A stretch of 6,801 nucleotides of DNA, taken from assembly GCA_023458835.1 (NCBI GenBank), contig JAEWWY010000356.1:1-6801 (forward strand). The letters run 5' to 3'. Numbering within the stretch: position 1 is the stretch's first letter; the number at the start of each line of letters is the position of its first letter. The translations under genes and the position numbers were made by a program. The notes under the pieces are model-generated. The model saw only the letters and a program-made list of their open reading frames with translations, did no database searches and had not been told where the DNA came from. The DNA comes from Bacillota bacterium (GTDB lineage: Bacteria; Bacillota; Clostridia; Christensenellales; Aristaeellaceae). Shown in pieces: positions 1 to 6,775 of this stretch.

Positions 1-2235
1 GCCAGGGTCAGCGCTCTGATTGCCGTAGGCATGAGGCTGGATGAGATCCGCATCGCCAATACCCCCGCCAGCTTTGAGCCGGCGCTGGACTATGTGGTCA
101 CCAAAATCGCCAGGTTCCCCTTCGACAAGTTCGACAAGGCCTCCCGCCAGCTATCCACACAGATGAAGGCCACGGGCGAAATTATGGCCATCGGCCGCAC
201 CATGGAGGAAAGCCTCTTAAAGGCCGTGCGCTCCCTGGAAGCGGGTGTCACCCATATCTGGCTGAAAAAGTTCGACCAAACACCCACGGAGGAATTGCTG
301 AAGCTCATCAAGAACCCTACCGACGAGCGGCTGTACGCCATTGGCGAGCTGCTGCGGCGCGGCGAGGACCCGGCCAGGATCTGCGACATTACGAAGATCG
401 ATTACTTCTTCATCAGCAAGATCCGCAAGATCATCGAATTTGAAAAAGAGGTCAAGGCCAATACCGGCGATATCGATACGCTGCGCGAGGCCAAGCGCAT
501 GGGCCTTTCCGACGGATACATCGGAAAGTGGTGGCGCATGAGCGAGCCGGACGTCTACACCCTGCGCAAAAAGCACGGCATCCTGCCGGTGTACAAGATG
601 ATCGATACCTGCGCCAGCGAGTTCGACTCCTATATCCCCTACTTCTACTCCACCTACGAATCGGAAAACGAGTCGGTCGTCACAGATAAAAAGTCGGTGG
701 TGGTGCTGGGCGCCGGACCCATCCGCATCGGCCAGGGGGTGGAATTCGACTATTCCACCGTCCACGCCATCTGGGCGATCCGGGAGGCCGGCTACGAGGC
801 CATCATCATCAACAATAACCCGGAAACGGTGTCCACCGATTATTCCGTCAGCGATAAATTGTACTTCGAGCCCCTGACCGTGGAAGATGTGATGAACATC
901 ATCGACTTCGAAAAGCCCTTCGGCGTGATCGTATCCCTGGGCGGGCAGACGGCCATCAACCTGGCCGACCGGCTGCACAAACTGGGGGTACCCATCATCG
1001 GCACCGATGTGCACGCCATTGAGTGGGCGGAAAACCGGGACAGCTTTGAAAAGACGCTGCGCCATCTGAACATCCCCCAGCCGCCGGGGAAGGCGGTCAC
1101 CACATTGGAGGATGGCCTGGCGGCGGCCAACGCCGTGGGCTATCCCGTGCTGGTGCGCCCCTCCTATGTGCTGGGCGGCCGGGCCATGCAGATCGTGCAC
1201 GAGGATGAGGGCTTAAGGAAGTATTTGAGCGAGGCTGTGCTGGTCACAGAGGATCAGCCGGTGCTGGTGGACCGGTATATCTCCGGCAAGGAGCTGGAGG
1301 TGGACGCGGTATGCGACGGAACGGATGTGTTCATCCCCGGCATCATGCAGCATGTGGAGCGTACGGGCGTCCATTCCGGCGATTCCATCAGCGTTTATCC
1401 GCCCTTTTCGGTCAGCGAAAAGGTAAAGGAAACGATTGTGGATTATACGGTCCGCCTGGGGCTGGGCATTGGCATCAAAGGGCCCTTCAACGTGCAATTT
1501 ATTGTGGATGACCAGGAAAGGGTGTACGTGATCGAGGTGAACCCCCGCTCCTCCCGCACGGTGCCCTTCATCTCCAAGGCCACAGGGGTGCGCCTGGCCA
1601 ACATCGCCACCAAGATCGCTTTGGGGCAGGCCATTTCCATGCAGGGATATGAAACCGGCGTCGCTCCGGAGCGCAAGCGCTGGTATGTGAAGGCCCCGGT
1701 ATTCTCCTTCAGCAAGCTCCGCGGCGCGGACGCATACCTTTCCCCGGAAATGAAGTCCACGGGCGAGGCCATCGGCTACGACGACACGCTGAACAGGGCG
1801 CTGTACAAGGCGCTGCAGGCGGCCAACATGCGGGTGGCCAACTATGGCACGGTGCTGGCCACCATTGCCGATGAGGACAAGAAGCAGGCGCTGCCGCTGA
1901 TACGAAGGTTTTACGACCTGGGCTTCAACATCGAGGCCACGGCGGGCACCGCGGCGTTTTTGAAGGAGAACGGCATCCGCACCCGCAAGCGCAAAAAGAT
2001 CAGCGAGGGCAGCTACGAAATTCAGGAATCCATCAAGCTGGGGTATGTGGCCTATGTCATCAATACCATCAGCGAGCAGGCGGGGGATACCCACCGCCGG
2101 GATGGGTTTTTAATCCGCCGCTGGGCGGTGGAAAACAACGTGACGGTAATGACCTCCCTGGACACGGTGAAGGTTTTGCTGGACGTGCTGGAGGAGATCA
2201 CTTTGAAGGTATCCACCATTGATAGTGAGGAGTAA
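1..2235 (+). CDS. carB: Carbamoyl-phosphate synthase large chain, C-terminal ~744 residues (5' end outside window)
   Basis: This enzyme makes carbamoyl phosphate from bicarbonate, two ATP and ammonia supplied by the CarA glutaminase, in the cytosol, for pyrimidine and arginine synthesis. The frame is open from base 1, so the gene enters from outside the window. By comparison with the ~1070-residue family about 320 N-terminal residues are missing, and the ATG at 31 is internal. Visible in order (residues counted from base 1): the end of the first ATP-grasp unit with TPASFEP (21-27) and the MAIGRT motif; the oligomerisation region (about 80-225); the second ATP-grasp unit with GAGPIRIGQG (237-246), RPSYVLGG (386-393) and EVNPRSSRT (512-520); and the C-terminal MGS-like allosteric domain (about 617-744). 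Both threonines of the effector loop are kept (T647, T650 in ATAGTA). All visible motifs look intact. The gene ends 3 nt before pyrK, consistent with one operon. Assignment is very secure. Confidence 0.98.
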   Translation, partial: ARVSALIAVGMRLDEIRIANTPASFEPALDYVVTKIARFPFDKFDKASRQLSTQMKATGEIMAIGRTMEESLLKAVRSLEAGVTHIWLKKFDQTPTEELLKLIKNPTDERLYAIGELLRRGEDPARICDITKIDYFFISKIRKIIEFEKEVKANTGDIDTLREAKRMGLSDGYIGKWWRMSEPDVYTLRKKHGILPVYKMIDTCASEFDSYIPYFYSTYESENESVVTDKKSVVVLGAGPIRIGQGVEFDYSTVHAIWAIREAGYEAIIINNNPETVSTDYSVSDKLYFEPLTVEDVMNIIDFEKPFGVIVSLGGQTAINLADRLHKLGVPIIGTDVHAIEWAENRDSFEKTLRHLNIPQPPGKAVTTLEDGLAAANAVGYPVLVRPSYVLGGRAMQIVHEDEGLRKYLSEAVLVTEDQPVLVDRYISGKELEVDAVCDGTDVFIPGIMQHVERTGVHSGDSISVYPPFSVSEKVKETIVDYTVRLGLGIGIKGPFNVQFIVDDQERVYVIEVNPRSSRTVPFISKATGVRLANIATKIALGQAISMQGYETGVAPERKRWYVKAPVFSFSKLRGADAYLSPEMKSTGEAIGYDDTLNRALYKALQAANMRVANYGTVLATIADEDKKQALPLIRRFYDLGFNIEATAGTAAFLKENGIRTRKRKKISEGSYEIQESIKLGYVAYVINTISEQAGDTHRRDGFLIRRWAVENNVTVMTSLDTVKVLLDVLEEITLKVSTIDSEE
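2227..2232 (+). promoter_or_regulatory. Ribosome binding site of pyrK
   Basis: GAGGAG lies inside the last codons of carB, 6 nt before the ATG at 2239. It supports that start. An out-of-frame ATG at 2235 overlaps the carB stop and is not used by the pyrK frame. Confidence 0.75.
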
Positions 2236-2238
2236 TGT

Positions 2239-2967
2239 ATGATCGCGCAAGGGGTTTTTGAGGTGGAAGATAATCACGCCATCGCAAGGGATGTGTGGGA
2301 GATCACCCTCCTGGGGGATACTTCCGCCATGAAGCATCCCGGCCAGTTTGTGGATGTGCACGTGGACGGCCTGTTTTTGCGCCGGCCCATCAGCGTGTGC
2401 ACCTGGGATGAGCAGTCCATGAAAATGATCTACAAGGTGATGGGCAAGGGCACCGCCTGCCTGTCCAACTTGGGCAAGGGCGACAGGCTGGATATGCTCA
2501 CGGGCCTTGGCAACGGCTTTTCCCCTTCGCCGGCAAAGGGCAGGCGCATTGCCCTGATCGGCGGCGGTGTGGGCGTGCCGCCCCTGTACGGCCTCATGGA
2601 GCGGCTCAAGGGCGAGGACGTGTACTGCGTGCTGGGCTTCAATAGCGCGGCGGATGTGTTTTATGTGAAGGAGTTTGAGAAATTGGGAGCCAAGGTGGCC
2701 GTGACCACCGTGGATGGGAGCTATGGCATGAAGGGCTTTGTGACCGACGCGCTGAAGCAAATGGATTACGATTATTACTTTGCCTGCGGGCCCATGCCCA
2801 TGCTCAAGGCGGTGCACGCCCTGGGCAAGGAGGGGCAGTTATCCCTGGAGGCCCGCATGGGCTGCGGCTTTGGCGTATGCATGAGCTGCTCCTGCCAGAT
2901 GCAAACGGGCATGAAGCGCATCTGCCTGGAAGGCCCGGTGTTTACAAGCCAGGAGGTGAAGCTGTGA
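2239..2967 (+). CDS. pyrK: Dihydroorotate dehydrogenase B electron-transfer subunit PyrK
   Basis: PyrK is the FAD and [2Fe-2S] subunit of the class 1B dihydroorotate dehydrogenase. It passes electrons from the FMN of PyrD to NAD+ in the cytosol. The 242-residue protein shows the ferredoxin-reductase-like FAD site RRPIS (48-52) and the NAD-binding loop GGGVGVPP (108-115). A C-terminal iron-sulfur segment carries C209, C214, C217 and C229 (C-x4-C-x2-C-x11-C), ending in CLEGPVF. An extra cysteine, C219, follows the third ligand. Length is slightly under the usual 250-260 but no domain is missing. The ATG at 2239 is set by a GAGGAG 6 nt upstream. The stop shares GTGA with the start of pyrD, its partner subunit, so balanced co-translation is likely. 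The assignment is secure: other ferredoxin-reductase-like proteins share the fold, but the adjacent pyrD decides. Confidence 0.97.
   Translation: MIAQGVFEVEDNHAIARDVWEITLLGDTSAMKHPGQFVDVHVDGLFLRRPISVCTWDEQSMKMIYKVMGKGTACLSNLGKGDRLDMLTGLGNGFSPSPAKGRRIALIGGGVGVPPLYGLMERLKGEDVYCVLGFNSAADVFYVKEFEKLGAKVAVTTVDGSYGMKGFVTDALKQMDYDYYFACGPMPMLKAVHALGKEGQLSLEARMGCGFGVCMSCSCQMQTGMKRICLEGPVFTSQEVKL
2951..2958 (+). promoter_or_regulatory. Ribosome binding site deciding the GTG start of pyrD
   Basis: AGGAGGTG is an almost perfect Shine-Dalgarno sequence inside the 3' end of pyrK, 5 nt before GTG at 2964. The pyrD frame is open further upstream to an ATG at 2877, but that would overlap the PyrK iron-sulfur cysteines and add 29 unrelated residues. 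The GTG is therefore the real start. Confidence 0.85.
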
Positions 2968-3878
2968 GCGGTTTGGCAACAAAGCTGGGGAGCATCGCGC
3001 TGAAAAACCCCGTCATCCCCGCCAGCGGCACCTTTGCCTTCGGCTATGAGATGACCAGGTTTTACGACATCAATCTGCTGGGCGGCATCGCCATCAAAGC
3101 GGCTACGCTGGAGCCCCGCTGCGGCAACCCCCTGCCCAGGGTGGCGGAGTGCCGGGATGGCATGCTCAACGCCATCGGGCTGCAAAACCCCGGCGTAAAG
3201 GCAATTATGGAGCACGAGCTGCCCAGGCTCCGCCGGCTGTACAAGGGTGTGGTGATCGCCAATGTGGCCGGCTTTTCCCTGGAGGAATATGCGGCCGTGG
3301 CTTCCGCCCTGGATGGGCAGGAAGGCGTTGATATCCTGGAGGTCAACATTTCCTGCCCCAACGTGCAGCACGGGGGCATGGCCTTTGGCGTGACGCCGGA
3401 GGGCGCCGCGGCGGTGTGCAAGGCGGTGAAAGCCGTCAGCAAAAAGCCCGTGTTCATGAAGCTTTCCCCTAACGTGACGGATATCGGGGAAATCGCAAAG
3501 GCCTGCGAGGACGCGGGCGCCGACGGTCTGACCATGATCAACACGCTTTTAGGCATGGTCGTCGATACCCGGACGGGCCGGCCCATCGTGTCCACGAAAA
3601 TGGCGGGCTTCTCCGGCCCGGCCATCAAGCCCGTGGCGCTGCGGATGGTCTACCAGGCCTATGAGCGGGTCAGGATTCCCATCATTGGGGTAGGCGGCAT
3701 CACCTGCGCCGATGACGTGATCGAAATGATGTCCGTAGGGGCATCCGCCGTGCAGGTAGGCACCCAGACGCTGGTGGACCCCTGGGCCTTAAAGAAGATC
3801 GTCGAGGAACTGCCGGAAAAAATGGACAGGTACGGCATAGAAAGCCTGTCTGCCATCATAGGGAGGTCGCATCAGTGA
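2964..3878 (+). CDS. pyrD: Dihydroorotate dehydrogenase B catalytic subunit (class 1B)
   Basis: This FMN-containing subunit oxidises dihydroorotate to orotate, the fourth step of UMP synthesis, working with PyrK so that NAD+ is the final acceptor. From the GTG at 2964 the protein has 304 residues, normal for class 1B. It is a TIM barrel with NPVIPASGTF (15-24), the conserved lysine K45 in IKAATLEPR, and GLQNPG (72-77). The catalytic base cysteine C131 lies in VNISCPN; cysteine here is the class 1 hallmark, while class 2 enzymes have serine. Also visible are MKLSPN (165-170), the MINT segment (191-194), and the phosphate-binding loop IGVGGI (241-246) followed by GASAVQVGT (259-267). The start codon GTG lies within a GTGA shared with the pyrK stop, and the stop overlaps the pyrF start in the same way. 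There is no membrane-anchoring N-terminal extension, consistent with class 1B. Confidence 0.97.
   Translation: MSGLATKLGSIALKNPVIPASGTFAFGYEMTRFYDINLLGGIAIKAATLEPRCGNPLPRVAECRDGMLNAIGLQNPGVKAIMEHELPRLRRLYKGVVIANVAGFSLEEYAAVASALDGQEGVDILEVNISCPNVQHGGMAFGVTPEGAAAVCKAVKAVSKKPVFMKLSPNVTDIGEIAKACEDAGADGLTMINTLLGMVVDTRTGRPIVSTKMAGFSGPAIKPVALRMVYQAYERVRIPIIGVGGITCADDVIEMMSVGASAVQVGTQTLVDPWALKKIVEELPEKMDRYGIESLSAIIGRSHQ
3861..3866 (+). promoter_or_regulatory. Ribosome binding site of pyrF
   Basis: GGGAGG lies inside the last codons of pyrD, 8 nt before the GTG start at 3875. It supports a GTG start overlapping the pyrD TGA stop (GTGA). Confidence 0.75.
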
Positions 3879-4576
3879 AGGATGTCATCATCGCCTGTGA
3901 TTTTCAAAACCGGGAAGAGGCCATGGCCTTTCTTACCCGCTTTGACGGGGAAAAGCCGTATTTGAAGATCGGCATGGAGCTTTTCTACGGCGAGGGGCCG
4001 GATATCGTGCGGGAGATCAAGGATGCCGGGTTTTCGGTTTTCCTGGATTTGAAGCTGCACGATATCCCCAATACCGTGAAAAAGGCCATGGCCAATCTGG
4101 CCCGGCTGGGTATCGATATGGTGAACGTTCACGCAGCCGGCACCATCGCCATGATGGAAGCGGCCAGGGAAGGGCTGCTTGCGGGAGCGCCGTCAGGGAA
4201 AAAGATTGATCTGATCGCCGTGACCCAATTGACCAGCACCTCCCAGGAGATCATGCGGCGGGAGCTGCTCATCCGGGAAAGCCTGGAGGATACCGTTGCC
4301 CGGTACGCCCAAAACGCCAGGGCGGCCGGGCTGGACGGCGTTGTCTGCTCGCCCCTGGAGGTGGGTTTGGTGAAAGCCGCCTGCGGGGAAGGTTTTCTTG
4401 CCGTGACCCCCGGCATACGCTATCCCGAAGGCAGCGCGGACGACCAGAAGCGCGTTACCACCCCGCAAAAAGCCCGGGAATTGGGTTCCGATTTTATCGT
4501 GGTGGGCCGGCCCATCACCGGGGCGGCCGATCCCAAGGCCGCATGGCTGCAAGTGAGATCCGACTTTCTATCGTAA
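3875..4576 (+). CDS. pyrF: Orotidine 5'-phosphate decarboxylase
   Basis: This enzyme decarboxylates OMP to UMP, the last step of the pathway, as a cytosolic TIM-barrel dimer. The 233-residue protein matches the usual bacterial length (about 230-245). It has the N-terminal strand VIIACDF with D9 and substrate-binding K31 in LKIG. The signature FLDLKLHDIPNT (56-67) supplies catalytic D58, K60 and D63. The TPGIR segment follows, and the phosphate-binding VVGRPIT with R212 sits near the C-terminus. The spacing of the signature places it with the short bacterial (group I) enzymes. The GTG start is supported by the GGGAGG 8 nt upstream, and the first residues (MKDVIIACD) begin directly at the first barrel strand, so no longer start is needed. 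It overlaps pyrD by 4 nt and is 15 nt from pyrE. Confidence 0.97.
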   Translation: MKDVIIACDFQNREEAMAFLTRFDGEKPYLKIGMELFYGEGPDIVREIKDAGFSVFLDLKLHDIPNTVKKAMANLARLGIDMVNVHAAGTIAMMEAAREGLLAGAPSGKKIDLIAVTQLTSTSQEIMRRELLIRESLEDTVARYAQNARAAGLDGVVCSPLEVGLVKAACGEGFLAVTPGIRYPEGSADDQKRVTTPQKARELGSDFIVVGRPITGAADPKAAWLQVRSDFLS

Positions 4577-4582
4577 GGGAGG
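4577..4582 (+). promoter_or_regulatory. Ribosome binding site deciding the pyrE start
   Basis: GGGAGG directly abuts an in-frame ATG at 4583 and lies 9 nt before a second ATG at 4592. Zero spacing is unusable, so the downstream ATG is the more likely start. The choice changes only three residues (MKS). Confidence 0.7.
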
Positions 4583-4591
4583 ATGAAATCC

Positions 4592-5224
4592 ATGAAAAAG
4601 AAGATTGCCAGGGTGCTGCTCAAAATCGAGGCAATATTCCTGCGCCCGGAGGAGCCTTTTACCTGGGCCAGCGGCATCAAATCGCCCATCTACTGCGACA
4701 ACAGGCTGATCCTTTCCTATCCCGAGGCGCGAAAGCAGGTGGAGGCGGGCCTGGCTGCCCTGATCCGCAAGCGCTACCCGGAATGCGAGCTGGTGGCAGG
4801 CACATCCACCGCGGGCATCCCTCACGCCGCGCTGGCGGCGGACATCCTGGACCTGCCCATGGCTTACGTCCGGGGCTCCGCCAAGGACCATGGCCGCAAC
4901 AACCGCATCGAGGGCAAGGTGACCATGGGTCAAAAGGTGGTGGTGGTGGAAGACCTCATATCCACCGCCGGGTCCGTGGTGGAGGTGGTGGAGGCGCTGC
5001 GGGAAGCGGGGGCGCAGGTGCTGGGCATCGCGTCCATCTTCACCTACGGCATGCAAAAGGGCACCAACAGGCTTGCGGAAGCCGGGGTGGAAAACCATTC
5101 TCTTACCAACTTCACCACCCTTGTCAAGGTGGCGGCGGAGGAAGGCTACATCTCCCAAAAGGATATCGCCCGCCTGGAAGCGTTTCAAAAAAATCCCTCC
5201 GATGAAAGCTGGATCACAATGTAA
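4592..5224 (+). CDS. pyrE: Orotate phosphoribosyltransferase
   Basis: PyrE joins orotate and PRPP to give OMP and pyrophosphate, the step before PyrF. From ATG 4592 the protein has 210 residues, typical of the Bacillota enzyme. It shows the orotate-binding segment FTWASGIKSPIYCDNR (23-38) and the loop GTSTAGIP (70-77). The flexible catalytic loop YVRGSAKDHG (92-101) keeps R94, K98 and H100. The PRPP-binding motif VVVVEDLISTAGS (116-128) carries the acidic pair E120-D121. Two small variations are visible: glycine follows the loop arginine where enterobacterial enzymes have lysine, and the motif ends STAGS rather than STGGS. Both seem compatible with activity. It is the last gene of the operon, 15 nt after pyrF, and is followed by a strong terminator. 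An alternative ATG at 4583 is possible but lies immediately against the Shine-Dalgarno. Confidence 0.96.
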   Translation: MKKKIARVLLKIEAIFLRPEEPFTWASGIKSPIYCDNRLILSYPEARKQVEAGLAALIRKRYPECELVAGTSTAGIPHAALAADILDLPMAYVRGSAKDHGRNNRIEGKVTMGQKVVVVEDLISTAGSVVEVVEALREAGAQVLGIASIFTYGMQKGTNRLAEAGVENHSLTNFTTLVKVAAEEGYISQKDIARLEAFQKNPSDESWITM

Positions 5225-5243
5225 AAAAGGCCGCTGTATTTTT

Positions 5244-5277
5244 GTGCCCGGCAAAACGATTTTGCCGGGCGCTTTTT
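5244..5277 (+). terminator. Intrinsic terminator of the pyr operon
   Basis: A perfect 11-bp stem, GCCCGGCAAAA (5246-5256) with TTTTGCCGGGC (5260-5270), closes on a 3-nt CGA loop. It can be extended by a T-G wobble and a G-C pair (5244-5245 with 5271-5272). Five T residues follow immediately (5273-5277). It starts 20 nt after the pyrE stop. An A-rich tract at 5223-5228 lies upstream but is too far from the stem to form a bidirectional signal with certainty. Confidence 0.92.
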
Positions 5278-5283
5278 CGTGTA

Positions 5284-5307
5284 ATTTTCCCGTCATCGGG
5301 GGAAAAT
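5284..5307 (+). other. Small hairpin in the pyrE-lipoprotein intergenic region
   Basis: ATTTTCCC (5284-5291) is exactly complementary to GGGAAAAT (5300-5307), leaving an 8-nt loop. A shifted pairing, CCCG with CGGG, closes a TCAT loop instead. No T tract follows, so it does not look like a second terminator. Its role is unknown; it may be a 5' leader element or chance. Confidence 0.45.
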
Positions 5308-5329
5308 GCATCCATGGAGGAGGGTGCAT
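5306..5329 (+). promoter_or_regulatory. Ribosome binding site of the lipoprotein gene inside a possible hairpin
   Basis: AGGAGG (5318-5323) lies 7 nt before the ATG at 5331 and decides that start. It sits in the loop and 3' arm of a possible hairpin, in which ATGCATCC (5306-5313) pairs with GGGTGCAT (5322-5329) with one wobble. This could modulate translation. The binding site itself is clear; the regulatory meaning of the hairpin is inference. Confidence 0.6.
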
Positions 5330-5330
5330 C

Positions 5331-6773
5331 ATGAAAAAGGCGGGGTTTGGAAACAAGAAAAAAGCCATTGTTTTTTTGGCTCTGATGGCGGCGGGGATCA
5401 TGCTTTTGACCGGGTGCGGCAGGTCGGTCGATTCGCGGTATATGTATGCCCAGGAATTGCTGGGCATAGGGGAGTATGAGGCGGCGCTGTACGAGTTTGA
5501 GGGGCTGGGCGAGTACCTGAATGCCGGGAAGTTCGTATTGTACGTATCCGGGCTGATGGCGATGGAGGCGGGGGATTATACCCTTGCCGGAACCAACTTT
5601 GATAACCTGGGCGACTTTAAAAACAGCGAATTGTATGTAAAATACGTGGAGGCCAAGCAACTGGAGGAGGACGAGGATTACGCGTCGGCCCAAAACGCCT
5701 ATCAGGCGCTGGGTTCCTTCCGTGACAGCGTGCGGCGCATGGAAAGCTGCACCGCCATGATCCCCCAAAAGGCATACGAGTCTGCCCAGGTGCTGTTTTT
5801 AAGCGGTGAATATCAAAAGGCCATGGAAGGCTTCCTGGCCCTTGGCAGCTACAGCGACAGCAAGCAGCGGGCGGAAGCGTGCCAGCAGGCCATTTTATCC
5901 CAGGCATATCAAAAGGCGCAAAGCCTTCTGAAAGTCAAGGATTACGCCGGGGCGCTGGAAGCCTTCGCTTCCCTGGGCAGCTACCGGGACAGCACCATGC
6001 TGGCGGAAAGCTGCCGCATGGAATTATACAAGGCTGCCGAAACAGCGCAGAAGGCGGGGGGCTTTGAGAAGGTGCAGGAAGCCATCGCCATGTATGAGGC
6101 GCTGGATACCTACGCCGACGCGGCCCGCCGGGCGCAGGAACTGAAAGGGCAGTATGACATCAACCTAAAGCTGCGGGGCTATCAGGAAAACTGGCAGTAT
6201 GTTTCCCTGGGCACCTACCCCCAGGAAACAAGCAGCGGGAAAACGCCCATTCTCTGGCGGGTGCTGTCGGTGGAAAACGGAACCGCGCTGCTCCTTTCGG
6301 ACAAGATTCTGGAAACCGCGGCCATGGAAACAGGCGCTGCCTTCGCAGGCTACAACGGCAGCAGCCTTCAAACTTTCCTGAACGGCGCGTTTTTGGGCGA
6401 AGCATTCTCCGCCGCCGAGCAGGCGGCCATTGTTCAGTACGGTACCCTGGGCAAGGTGTACGCCCTCACCAAGGATGAAGTGCAGAATCCCGCCCTGGGC
6501 TTTGCCAGCGATGGCGCACGCCAGGGCCAGGGCACGGCGTACGCCCTGGCCAAGGGATTGCATGCCTCCACCTCCGGCTCCGGATGGTGGTGGCTCAGCA
6601 CCCCGGGCACCGGCGAAAAATGCCAGGCCATCGTGTATTACAACGGCGCGGTATACAGCCCCGGCTTGCGCTTTGACGACGCGCAGACCGGTATCCGCCC
6701 CGCCATCCGCCTAAAGCTGGATACCCTGTTTTTCACCAAGGGCACCGGCACGGCAGCCGATCCGTTCCGGTAG
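5331..6773 (+). CDS. Surface lipoprotein with TPR-like repeats and a C-terminal DUF6273-like domain
   Basis: Function unknown. The 480-residue product begins with a basic stretch (MKKAGFGNKKK) and a hydrophobic core (12-26), then a lipobox LTGC with C29 as lipidation site. It should be exported and anchored to the outer face of the membrane. Residues 37 to about 275 form six helix-pair units resembling tetratricopeptide repeats. Each carries a turn such as LGEYLNA, LGDFKNS, LGSFRDS, LGSYSDS or LGSYRDS, and the sixth is degenerate (LDTYADA). Residues about 284-462 resemble the Bacillota DUF6273 family from memory: SLGTYPQ, PILWRVLSVENGTALLLSD, LQTFLNGAFL, VYALTKDEV, GWWWLSTPG and GIRPAIRL. The end, GTGTAADPF, is a motif common in clostridial surface proteins. 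The start is set by AGGAGG 7 nt upstream; the frame is open further 5' but that part overlaps pyrE and the terminator. Separation by a terminator argues against a pyrimidine role. A peptide, glycan or partner-protein binding role is only a guess. Confidence 0.85.
   Translation: MKKAGFGNKKKAIVFLALMAAGIMLLTGCGRSVDSRYMYAQELLGIGEYEAALYEFEGLGEYLNAGKFVLYVSGLMAMEAGDYTLAGTNFDNLGDFKNSELYVKYVEAKQLEEDEDYASAQNAYQALGSFRDSVRRMESCTAMIPQKAYESAQVLFLSGEYQKAMEGFLALGSYSDSKQRAEACQQAILSQAYQKAQSLLKVKDYAGALEAFASLGSYRDSTMLAESCRMELYKAAETAQKAGGFEKVQEAIAMYEALDTYADAARRAQELKGQYDINLKLRGYQENWQYVSLGTYPQETSSGKTPILWRVLSVENGTALLLSDKILETAAMETGAAFAGYNGSSLQTFLNGAFLGEAFSAAEQAAIVQYGTLGKVYALTKDEVQNPALGFASDGARQGQGTAYALAKGLHASTSGSGWWWLSTPGTGEKCQAIVYYNGAVYSPGLRFDDAQTGIRPAIRLKLDTLFFTKGTGTAADPFR
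5439..6155 (+). repeat. Protein-level TPR-like repeat array within the lipoprotein gene
   Basis: Six related units span residues 37-275. The turn motif LG-x-[YF]-x-[DN]-[SA] or its variant begins near residues 59, 93, 127, 171, 215 and 258, giving steps of 34, 34, 44, 44 and 43 residues. The three units with 44-residue steps also repeat a cysteine (C140, C184, C228), each seven residues after the motif serine (133, 177, 221). The copies are clearly diverged at DNA level, although short stretches are still recognisable 132 nt apart (around 5839 and 5971). These look like old internal duplications and not recent tandem repeats. Confidence 0.7.
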
Positions 6774-6775
6774 CG

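Noticed and set aside
217..1200. 327-residue open frame on the minus strand opposite carB
   Set aside because: It lies fully antisense to conserved CarB coding sequence, has a composition typical of a shadow frame in GC-rich DNA, and matches no recognisable motif.
1213..2094. 293-residue open frame on the minus strand opposite carB
   Set aside because: It is an antisense shadow of the second ATP-grasp unit and the MGS domain, with no domain features or convincing start signal.
2110..2817. 235-residue histidine-rich open frame on the minus strand opposite pyrK
   Set aside because: The histidine and glutamine richness arises from antisense reading of common codons; the plus strand encodes intact PyrK.
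2877..2963. Upstream extension of pyrD to an ATG at 2877
   Set aside because: The extra 29 residues overlap the PyrK iron-sulfur segment, do not resemble PyrD, and lack the excellent ribosome binding site present at the GTG start.
4543..5205. 220-residue glycine-rich open frame overlapping pyrE on the plus strand
   Set aside because: It is an out-of-frame reading of pyrE; the low-complexity glycine runs come from GGTGGTGG codons of the PRPP-motif region.
5257..5290. Possible promoter for the lipoprotein gene (TGTAAT at 5280-5285 as a -10 box)
   Set aside because: No acceptable -35 hexamer is present 16-18 nt upstream, and the box overlaps the end of the terminator region, so support is too weak to annotate.
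5073..5330. N-terminal extension of the lipoprotein frame back into pyrE
   Set aside because: It would read through the pyrE 3' end and the terminator, and would bury the lipoprotein signal peptide; ATG 5331 has the proper Shine-Dalgarno and signal sequence.
5314..5334. Six-codon open frame (MEEGAS) whose TGA overlaps the lipoprotein ATG as ATGA
   Set aside because: It is too short to distinguish from chance, and its codons are the Shine-Dalgarno of the next gene. A GGGGGA 10 nt upstream is only weak support.
4568..5467. 299-residue open frame on the minus strand opposite pyrE and the intergenic region
   Set aside because: It runs through the operon terminator and two real genes, and shows no family features.
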